Source: Chloroflexota bacterium (GTDB taxonomy: Bacteria > Chloroflexota > Anaerolineae > Aggregatilineales > Phototrophicaceae). From it: 5,801 nucleotides of DNA. The DNA is taken from assembly GCA_023392115.1 (NCBI GenBank), contig JAEVZT010000464.1, positions 1-5,801 on the forward strand, written 5' to 3'. Under the pieces are notes generated by a model. The model saw only the letters and a list, made by a program, of their open reading frames with translations, had not been told where the DNA came from and did no database searches. Every line of letters starts with the position of its first letter. Positions within the stretch are counted from its first letter, which is position 1. This document shows, in pieces, positions 1 to 4,630 of the stretch. The position numbers and the translations under genes are program-made.

Positions 1-1
1 C

Positions 2-1513
2 CCCTACACGTCGGGCATTGACCCGATGGAGTGGCTCGAATCGCTGGCGCGGCGGCAGGGCGCTGACAGCGAAGAACTGATCACCCCGGCGCGGATGGAC
101 ATTCCAACGCCGCAGGAAACCGAAGTCGAAGAACCGGGCTACACGGCGTTTTCGTTCGACACGCCCCCGGTCAGCAGCCGCGCAGCCGCGTCAACGCTCG
201 AAGACCCGGCAGAGTTCCTAAGCTCGCTGGCGGCAACCGAGGGATATGACGAGAGCGGCGTCCGCGCGACGCAGAAGTCCGCCGAAATGCCTGAAGTTGA
301 CCTGTCCGACGAGGCAATTCAAGAGGCAATCAACAGCGGCACGGTCACGCGCGAGCAGATGCAGGTGTTCCTCGAACGTGAAACCGACAGGTTCGCCGAC
401 GAGGATGACGACGACGATGTGATGCCGCTTGTCGAGGACGACGAAGACGAGCAGCTTGTGCCTGCCGACATCCCCGACTGGCTGCTGGAACAGATCGGCG
501 CGCCGCCTTCCGCAGAGGAAGCGGAAACACCATCCGACCTATCGAACCTCGAAGCGCTGTTCTCGCAGACGCCGCCCGCCGAAACCATGCCGGACTGGCT
601 GCAAGAGGAAGCGCTCGAGGCGCAGAACGAGATCAACTTTGACGACCTGTTCGGCGATGAGTCGCCGGAGACTGAACCGGAAGGCGAGCCGGAGGACGTG
701 CCGTCGTTCGCGTTCGAAGCCGACGCTAACGATCCTTGGGCAGAGGCGTTCGACCTTGAAGCCGATCAGGGGATGCCGGATACCGATGCCGTCCCCGAAT
801 GGTACGAACGCAACCTGAACGATCCTCAGCGTGTCGCCGAGGTTGAGGCGCTCGAAACGCAGGCGGGAGCCGACGTCGAGCCGGTGCTGCTCACCGCCGA
901 CTTCCCCGCGGAAACGTCGCTGCCGCCGGGTCAGCCACAGGCGATGCCGGGTTGGCTTGCGCCATCGGGCGTGCCGTTCGAAAGCGAAACGACGCCCGTG
1001 CCGCAGGCAGGCACGGCGGCTGCCGAGGCGCTTCCCGACTGGCTGTCGGGACTCGATGAGCCGGTCAGCACGCAGGAGATACCAGATTGGCTTGTCGAGA
1101 CGATCGACGCGGAGGCGGACGAACCGGCGTTTATCCCGACGACGCAGGTCGAACCTGAAGATCAGCCTGAGCCTGAACCGCTGCCGCTGACGACGCCAGA
1201 ACCCGCGCCGGTCGAACGACCCGCTGCCGTCAGCGCGCCGCAGACCGTGGCAGCTACGCCGGAAGTGTCAGAGGCGCTCGAACGGGCGCGCGACCGCGAG
1301 CAGAGCGGCGACCTTGAAGGCAGCCTCGCCGAGTACGAGACGCTGATCCGCTCAAATGCCGGATTGGAGGCAGTCGTGACCGATCTCTCCCAGCTGGTGC
1401 AATCCTACCGGACGGTGCCCGCCGTCTACCGCGTGCTTGGCGACGGTCTAATGCGTCAGGGCAAGCTGCAGGAGGCGCTCAACACTTACCGGCAAGCCCT
1501 CAACCAGCTATAA
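2..1513 (+). CDS. Acidic Trp-motif protein with C-terminal TPR (5' end outside window)
   Basis: The frame stays open to the left edge (codons before the ATG at 26 read PYTSGIDP), so the gene most likely starts upstream; residue numbers here count from that internal Met. Most of the protein (about 1-410) is low-complexity, very acidic and Pro-rich, with Asp/Glu runs at 125-131 and 137-142, and is probably disordered. It carries six spaced copies of hydrophobic-P-(D/E/G)-W-(L/Y): IPDWL 149, MPDWL 188, VPEWY 256, MPGWL 307, LPDWL 336, IPDWL 352. A related block, DP-x-E-(W/F)-L-x-SLA, occurs at the very start and again at 60-69. The end (about 414-495) is helical and TPR-like, best in 465-495 (LGDGLMRQGKLQEAL core). 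No signal peptide or membrane segment is visible in this part. A scaffold or docking role is inference from TPR plus repeated linear motifs; the function is unknown. It is followed directly by a terminator, so it ends its transcription unit. Confidence 0.8.
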   Translation, partial: PYTSGIDPMEWLESLARRQGADSEELITPARMDIPTPQETEVEEPGYTAFSFDTPPVSSRAAASTLEDPAEFLSSLAATEGYDESGVRATQKSAEMPEVDLSDEAIQEAINSGTVTREQMQVFLERETDRFADEDDDDDVMPLVEDDEDEQLVPADIPDWLLEQIGAPPSAEEAETPSDLSNLEALFSQTPPAETMPDWLQEEALEAQNEINFDDLFGDESPETEPEGEPEDVPSFAFEADANDPWAEAFDLEADQGMPDTDAVPEWYERNLNDPQRVAEVEALETQAGADVEPVLLTADFPAETSLPPGQPQAMPGWLAPSGVPFESETTPVPQAGTAAAEALPDWLSGLDEPVSTQEIPDWLVETIDAEADEPAFIPTTQVEPEDQPEPEPLPLTTPEPAPVERPAAVSAPQTVAATPEVSEALERARDREQSGDLEGSLAEYETLIRSNAGLEAVVTDLSQLVQSYRTVPAVYRVLGDGLMRQGKLQEALNTYRQALNQL

Positions 1514-1514
1514 T
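1486..1514 (+). promoter_or_regulatory. Candidate sigma-70 promoter for ndk
   Basis: A perfect -10 box TATAAT (1509-1514) overlaps the stop codon of the upstream gene. The -35 match TTACCG (1486-1491) lies at 17-nt spacing but is poor (3 of 6). Transcription would start near 1521, just before the terminator hairpin at 1526. It is the only good -10 seen upstream of ndk, but the box lies in coding sequence and may be chance. Confidence 0.35.
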
Positions 1515-1525
1515 CAACGAACACG

Positions 1526-1551
1526 AACGGGTCAAACGACCCGTTTTTCTT
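1526..1551 (+). terminator. Intrinsic terminator after the TPR gene
   Basis: Perfect 8-bp stem AACGGGTC (1526-1533) / GACCCGTT (1538-1545) with a 4-nt AAAC loop, followed by a T tract (1544-1548, then CTT). It lies 12 nt past the stop codon. This is a textbook rho-independent terminator on the + strand. Confidence 0.85.
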
Positions 1552-1565
1552 GCCTCAATTTGAAT

Positions 1566-1571
1566 AGGGAG
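1566..1571 (+). promoter_or_regulatory. Ribosome binding site that sets the ndk start
   Basis: AGGGAG lies 8 nt before the GTG at 1580, the ideal spacing. The in-frame GTG at 1571 overlaps this site and the TTG at 1574 is only 2 nt from it, so neither is a likely start. Confidence 0.7.
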
Positions 1572-1579
1572 TGTTGCTA

Positions 1580-2038
1580 GTGGAACGTACACTGATCATC
1601 GTCAAGCCGGATGCCGTCCAGCGCGGTCTGACGGGCGAAATCATCCGCCGCTTCGAGACGCGCGGTCTGCGCCTTGTCGGCATGAAGTTCATGCAGGTAT
1701 CGCGTGCGCTGGCAGAGAAGCATTACGAAATTCACCGCGAAAAACCGTTTTTCGCCGGGCTGGTTGATTACATTACGTCGTCGCCGGTCGTGGTGATCGC
1801 GCTTGAGGGAACGAACGCCGTCGAAGCCGCCCGCGCGACGATCGGCGCGACCAACCCGACGAAAGCCGCTGCCGGCACGATTCGCGGCGACTTCGGCATG
1901 GAAATTGGGCGCAACCTCGTTCACGGCTCCGACAGCCCGGAGAACGGCTTGGTAGAAATCGCCAACTTCTTCGACGAGTCGGAACTTGTCTCGTGGCAGC
2001 GCGTCACCGACGCATGGATTTTCGAGGACAGGCGTTAA
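1580..2038 (+). CDS. ndk: Nucleoside diphosphate kinase
   Basis: Transfers the gamma phosphate from ATP to other (d)NDPs through a phospho-histidine, balancing cytosolic NTP and dNTP pools. The 152-residue product is the usual family length and begins MERTLIIVKPDAVQRGL, the standard NDK N-terminus with the nucleotide-phosphate Lys at K9. The active-site signature N-x-x-H-G-S-D is at 112-118, with catalytic H115; the GATNP (89-93) and T-I-R-G-D-F (100-105) segments are also present. The GTG start at 1580 is chosen because AGGGAG sits 8 nt upstream and because homologs begin at this Met; an in-frame GTG at 1571 would add only three residues. The Kpn-loop position before GT(I)R is Ala (A98) rather than the common Pro, which E. 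coli Ndk also shows, so activity is expected. The gene stands alone between a terminator and a convergent gene. Confidence 0.97.
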   Translation: MERTLIIVKPDAVQRGLTGEIIRRFETRGLRLVGMKFMQVSRALAEKHYEIHREKPFFAGLVDYITSSPVVVIALEGTNAVEAARATIGATNPTKAAAGTIRGDFGMEIGRNLVHGSDSPENGLVEIANFFDESELVSWQRVTDAWIFEDRR

Positions 2039-2070
2039 GCAGGTTTGTCGTGATAATGAGGGGCAGCAAG

Positions 2071-2105
2071 CAGAACAGGGACATTCGCGTCCCTGTTCTG
2101 TTATT
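2071..2105 (+). terminator. Hairpin terminator between convergent ndk and rsfS
   Basis: Perfect 12-bp stem CAGAACAGGGAC (2071-2082) / GTCCCTGTTCTG (2089-2100) with a 6-nt loop. On the + strand it is followed by TTATT, a short U-rich tail, and it ends directly against the rsfS stop codon (2101-2103). It likely ends ndk transcription. For rsfS on the - strand it follows the stop at once but lacks a good T tract, so bidirectional use is possible but weaker. Confidence 0.7.
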
Positions 2106-2433
2106 GGATGCTGAGTAAGACGTTCGCCTGACGCCAGAAACCTTCGAGGTCGTAGAAGTCGCGCTCGTCTTCCCCGAAGATATGAACGATCACGTCACCG
2201 TAATCCATCAGAACCCAACCGCTGGTGTGCGCGCCTTCGACGGCGTAGGGCAGGCGGCTGTAGCGTTCCTTGACGGTGTCGCGCACGTTTTCGGCGAGCG
2301 CTTTGATCTGGCGGTCACTGTTGCCCGTGCAAATGACGAAATAATCGGCGATGATCGCGTCCGGGCGTAGGTCGAGCAGGAGGATGTTTTCGGCTTTCTT
2401 GTCCTCAACAATGGCGACGATATCGCGAGCCAA
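2101..2433 (-). CDS. rsfS: Ribosomal silencing factor RsfS (Iojap/DUF143 family)
   Basis: RsfS binds uL14 on the 50S subunit and blocks joining with 30S, damping translation when nutrients run low. The whole Iojap domain is visible. With the TTG at 2433 as residue 1 (110 aa) it has the DKKAENILLLDLR strand, ADYFVICTGNS (29-39), EG (66-67), GWVLMDYGDVIVHIF (72-86), R91, FYDLE (93-97) and W100. The start is doubtful. The frame is open upstream to a stop at 2463-2461 and reads LEPLDLAR just before and across the TTG, which looks like the normal family N-terminus. The only in-frame start-like codons are this TTG (weak GGAA 9 nt upstream) and a CTG at 2448 (8 nt after a strong GAGGAG, giving 115 aa). 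The true gene probably starts at or near 2448-2453; 2433 is the conservative coordinate. It has its own promoter, divergent from rluD, and converges on ndk. Confidence 0.93.
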   Translation of the reverse strand: MARDIVAIVEDKKAENILLLDLRPDAIIADYFVICTGNSDRQIKALAENVRDTVKERYSRLPYAVEGAHTSGWVLMDYGDVIVHIFGEDERDFYDLEGFWRQANVLLSIQ

Positions 2434-2435
2434 AT

Positions 2436-2463
2436 CTAGTGGTTCCAGAGCATTATCTCCTCA
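2436..2463 (-). promoter_or_regulatory. Strong RBS and ATG opening a 5-codon mini-ORF before rsfS
   Basis: On the - strand GAGGAG (2462-2457) is followed after 3 nt by ATG (2453-2451). That ATG reads M-L-W-N-H and stops at TAG (2438-2436), 2 nt before the rsfS TTG. The mini-ORF is out of frame with rsfS. Either it is a coupled leader, or the ATG is the original rsfS start displaced by a 2-nt CT duplication. Confidence 0.5.
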
Positions 2464-2489
2464 ATTATGAAGCGCAAAAGTTAAGTGTC

Positions 2490-2517
2490 ATTGTACCATA
2501 ATCGACATTGCGGTCAA
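2490..2517 (-). promoter_or_regulatory. Extended -10 sigma-70 promoter for rsfS
   Basis: Reading the - strand: -35 TTGACC (2517-2512), 16-nt spacer, then -10 TACAAT (2495-2490) preceded by TGG, an extended -10. Transcription would start near 2483, leaving about 30 nt of leader before the ATG at 2453. This is the best promoter in the window. Confidence 0.75.
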
Positions 2518-2544
2518 CGTTACCTCTCTTTTGCGACGCGGTTG

Positions 2545-2553
2545 TGGTATGCT
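2545..2553 (+). promoter_or_regulatory. Candidate extended -10 for rluD, possibly leaderless
   Basis: TGG followed by TATGCT (2548-2553) forms an extended -10. No good -35 is present 16-18 nt upstream. The ATG of rluD lies 7 nt after the -10, so the transcript would start at or next to the start codon. That fits the lack of a Shine-Dalgarno sequence in front of rluD. Confidence 0.45.
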
Positions 2554-2560
2554 CACACCC

Positions 2561-3478
2561 ATGTCTGAAAACACACACGTTGAATTCACAATCGACACTC
2601 CCGGCGAGCGCCTCGACAAGCTGATCGTCGCCCATCTTGGCGACCGGCTGACGCGGACGCAGATTCAGAGCCTGATCAAAGAGGGACACGTCACCGTCAA
2701 CGGCGCGGCGGTCAAAGCCGGCGTCAAGCTGAAGGGCGGCGAGCGCGTCGTCGTGACCGTCCCACCTGTGCCGGTCGAAGCTGAGGTTGAGCCGGAACCG
2801 ATCGCGCTGACGGTGGTTTACGAGGATGCCGATCTCGCCGTCATCGACAAGCCCGCCGGGCTGGTGGTGCATCCGGGGGTGGGCAACGAAAGCGGGACGC
2901 TCGTCAACGCGATTCTGGCGCGCTACCCGGAGATTGGCGAGATGCGCTACGCGGCGAGGCGGCGCGGTATTGTCCACCGGCTCGACAAGAATACGAGCGG
3001 GCTGATTCTCATTGCCCGCCGCGCGCCGATCATGCAGCGGTTGATAGCCCAGTTTGCCGCGCGCACTGTTGAAAAGGACTACCTCGCCTTGCTCGAAAGG
3101 ACGCCGCGCACGAGCAGCGGGCGGATCGACGTGCCGCTCGCCCGCGACCCGGAGCGGCGGCAGCGGATGAAGGTCATGCGCGGCGGCAAGCCGGCGATCA
3201 GCGAATTCACAGTTATCGACCGCTTCAAGGATGGCAAGGCGCTGGTGCGCGTGCGCCTGCTGACGGGCAGAACGCATCAGATTCGCGTCCACATGGCGTT
3301 CATCGACTGCCCGATCGTCGGCGATTCGGTTTACGGCTACCGCAAGCCGAAGATCGCGCGGCAGTTCCTGCACGCGACGCGCCTGTGTTTCGACCATCCG
3401 CGCACCGGCGAACGCCTGTGTTTCGAGTCGCCGCTACCGCCGTACCTGCAGGCGTACCTTGACTCGCTGAGCAAGTAG
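2561..3478 (+). CDS. rluD: 23S rRNA pseudouridine synthase, RluA/RluD family
   Basis: Converts uridines to pseudouridines in rRNA; RluD acts on helix 69 of 23S rRNA (1911/1915/1917 in E. coli) during late 50S assembly. The 305-residue product has an N-terminal S4 RNA-binding domain (about 16-68; RLDKLI, RTQIQSLIKEGHVTVNG) and then the catalytic domain: KPAGLVVHPG (97-106), the active-site motif HRLDKNTSGL (139-148) with catalytic D142, LLTGRTHQIRVH (233-244) and GDSVYG. Order and length match RluD. RluA-family members differ in target, so the symbol is likely but the exact uridines are inferred. The ATG at 2561 is chosen because MSENTHVEFTI matches the usual N-terminus; a TTG at 2531 in the same frame lies in the promoter. 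No Shine-Dalgarno sequence precedes it. The last Lys codon and TAG stop lie inside a 7-bp repeat unit. Confidence 0.93.
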   Translation: MSENTHVEFTIDTPGERLDKLIVAHLGDRLTRTQIQSLIKEGHVTVNGAAVKAGVKLKGGERVVVTVPPVPVEAEVEPEPIALTVVYEDADLAVIDKPAGLVVHPGVGNESGTLVNAILARYPEIGEMRYAARRRGIVHRLDKNTSGLILIARRAPIMQRLIAQFAARTVEKDYLALLERTPRTSSGRIDVPLARDPERRQRMKVMRGGKPAISEFTVIDRFKDGKALVRVRLLTGRTHQIRVHMAFIDCPIVGDSVYGYRKPKIARQFLHATRLCFDHPRTGERLCFESPLPPYLQAYLDSLSK

Positions 3479-3539
3479 ACAGTTGACAGTAAGAACATCG
3501 ATAGACCGGCTGTGAACTGTCTACTGTGAACTGTAAACT
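3474..3539 (+). repeat. Inverted array of 7-bp repeats at the rluD 3' end (copy A)
   Basis: Forward units AGTAGAC, AGTTGAC and a partial AGT (3474-3490) face four perfectly phased reverse units GTGAACT, GTCTACT, GTGAACT, GTAAACT (3512-3539). The arms 3474-3490 and 3509-3525 pair over 17 positions (15 Watson-Crick, 1 G-U, 1 mismatch) around an 18-nt loop. An alternative 3' arm (3530-3539) pairs 9 of 10 with 3481-3490 and is followed by TGC and six Ts (3543-3548), so the element may act as the rluD terminator. The rluD stop codon (3476-3478) lies in the first unit. The same unit family recurs at 4508-4617. Confidence 0.75.
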
Positions 3540-3552
3540 TGCTTTTTTGCGT

Positions 3553-3558
3553 TACAAT
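3553..3558 (+). promoter_or_regulatory. Candidate -10 box upstream of the nitrilase-like gene
   Basis: TACAAT, the same -10 as in the rsfS promoter, directly follows the T-rich stretch after repeat A. The -35 region (CTGTAA at 3531-3536, 16-nt spacer) is poor and falls inside the repeat. The leader would be about 100 nt and holds a small CAGCC/GGCTG hairpin (3596-3611). Confidence 0.35.
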
Positions 3559-3653
3559 TCCAGCGCGTATCCGGCAGTTTGAATACCAATGTCGACAGCC
3601 TTAACCGGCTGCTCACTGCCGCGATCGCGCAGCTAACCGTGAACATCGCTACG

Positions 3654-3658
3654 AAGGA
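3654..3658 (+). promoter_or_regulatory. Ribosome binding site of the nitrilase-like gene
   Basis: AAGGA lies 9 nt before the ATG at 3668 and supports that start. Confidence 0.6.
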
Positions 3659-3667
3659 ACGCTATTC

Positions 3668-4504
3668 ATGCGAGAAATTTCTGTCGCAGTTGTGCAGATG
3701 AACCCGAAACTCGGCGAAACCGAGGACAACCTTGTCCGCATGTCGGAGATGATCGGCAAGGCGGCATCGCAGCAGCGCATCGACCTGATGATCTTCCCTG
3801 AACTGGTGACGAGCGGCTACGAACTCGGTTTGCGCTTCACCGAAAAAGCGCAGCGCGTCCCCGGTCCAACCGTCAATATGCTGGCTCAGCGCGCCAGCGA
3901 GTATGGCATCTACATCGCCTTCGGCATGGTCACCAAGGAGAAAGTCGAAAGCGTCCTCTATAATTCGGCGGTCGTCGTCGGACCTGAAGGCGATCTGGTC
4001 GACGTGTACCACAAGATTCACCTGCGCGGCGAGGAACGCATGGCGTTCCGCGAGGGGTATCAAATGGCGGTCGTCGAAACTGAAATTGGCAACATCGGCT
4101 TGATGATCGGTTACGACCTCGCGTTCCCGGAAGTCGCCCGCAGCCTGACGCTCGAAGGCGCTGACGTTATCTGCTGTTTGGCGAACTGGGAAGCGGCGGA
4201 CATGGACGAGTGGAAAACCTACATGCGCGCCCGCGCCTATGAGAACGCAGTCTTCATGGCGGGCGCGAACCGCGTCGGCGAGGACGTGACGATGACCTTC
4301 GGCGGCGAAAGCATGATCGTCGGACCGCGCGGCGAAATCACCGCGACGCTGGCGGACGAAACCGATGCCGAAACTGGCGCGCCGAAAGAAGGCGTTGCCG
4401 TCGCGCGCCTTGACCTCGACGAGATTCGTCGCAGCCGTGAAGAGTACCAGCTGATCCAGAACCGGCAGCCGACCGTCTACAAGCCGATTGTGCGGCGGTA
4501 TTAG
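3668..4504 (+). CDS. Nitrilase-superfamily protein lacking the catalytic Cys (probable pseudoenzyme)
   Basis: Carbon-nitrogen hydrolases cleave nitriles, amides or carbamoyl groups with a Glu-Lys-Cys triad. This 278-residue protein has the family's full length and order: N-terminal ISVAVVQMNPKLG (4-16), FPELVTSGY (43-51) with base E45, YHKIHL (114-119) with K116, a GEER loop (121-124) with the usual extra Glu, GLMIGYDLAFPEVARSL (144-160), LANW (171-174) and AYENAVFMAGANRVGED (190-206). In active members the GLMI-x-YD-x-x-FPE motif has Cys as the nucleophile; here residue 148 is Gly (codon GGT at 4109-4111, one base from TGT). C169 and C170 lie 21-22 residues further on and are not at the nucleophile position. 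The reading frame is otherwise intact, which argues for a retained non-catalytic role or a very recent mutation, not a decaying gene. AAGGA 9 nt upstream supports the ATG. 7-bp repeat arrays flank the gene on both sides. Substrate subgroup cannot be told from sequence alone. Confidence 0.88.
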   Translation: MREISVAVVQMNPKLGETEDNLVRMSEMIGKAASQQRIDLMIFPELVTSGYELGLRFTEKAQRVPGPTVNMLAQRASEYGIYIAFGMVTKEKVESVLYNSAVVVGPEGDLVDVYHKIHLRGEERMAFREGYQMAVVETEIGNIGLMIGYDLAFPEVARSLTLEGADVICCLANWEAADMDEWKTYMRARAYENAVFMAGANRVGEDVTMTFGGESMIVGPRGEITATLADETDAETGAPKEGVAVARLDLDEIRRSREEYQLIQNRQPTVYKPIVRRY

Positions 4505-4507
4505 GGA

Positions 4508-4617
4508 AGTTGATAGTTGACAGTTCACAGTGAGAGAAAATGCTTGCTGTGAACTGAATCTGTTTACAGTTTCGCGCAAGGTTGTCGCGGTAAACTGTAA
4601 ACTGTTGACTGTTAACT
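4508..4617 (+). repeat. Inverted array of 7-bp repeats after the nitrilase-like gene (copy B)
   Basis: Three phased forward units AGTTGAT, AGTTGAC, AGTTCAC plus AGT (4508-4531) face four phased reverse units GTAAACT, GTAAACT, GTTGACT, GTTAACT (4590-4617). The arms 4508-4531 and 4594-4617 pair over 24 positions: 19 Watson-Crick, 4 G-U and 1 mismatch in + strand RNA. The interior holds a second hairpin, CTGTGAAC (4547-4554) / GTTTACAG (4562-4569), with a 7-nt loop, and a small CGCG/CGCG pair (4573-4576/4586-4589), giving a branched fold. The element starts 3 nt past the nitrilase stop and ends 13 nt before mscS. There is no T tract after it, so it is not a standard terminator. Confidence 0.8.
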
Positions 4618-4630
4618 CTCGGAACACGCC

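Noticed and set aside
319..636. Ser-rich - strand frame opposite the acidic gene
   Set aside because: Low-complexity complement of Asp/Glu codons; no start site signals or domain.
1871..1873. Ala instead of Pro at the Kpn-loop position of Ndk (A98)
   Set aside because: E. coli Ndk also has Ala there, so it is normal variation.
2465..3397. Long - strand open frame opposite rluD
   Set aside because: It is an antisense shadow in GC-rich DNA; rluD has complete conserved motifs and the antisense product shows no recognisable domain.
3621..3628. GCGATCGC palindrome, the HIP1 octamer of cyanobacteria
   Set aside because: A single copy in GC-rich sequence; not enough to suggest a HIP1-bearing genome.
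3579..3701. Possible 40-codon ORF (TTG start) running into the nitrilase-like gene, with a helical-looking peptide
   Set aside because: No ribosome-binding site, TTG start, overlap in another frame with a well-supported gene, and no recognisable family.
4517..4522. Perfect -35 box TTGACA (also at 3483-3488)
   Set aside because: It arises from the heptamer units AGTTGAC; no convincing -10 lies 16-18 nt downstream of either copy.
3662..4627. Long - strand open frame opposite the nitrilase-like gene
   Set aside because: Antisense shadow; its N-terminal part is only the heptamer repeat translated (LTVNSLQFTA).
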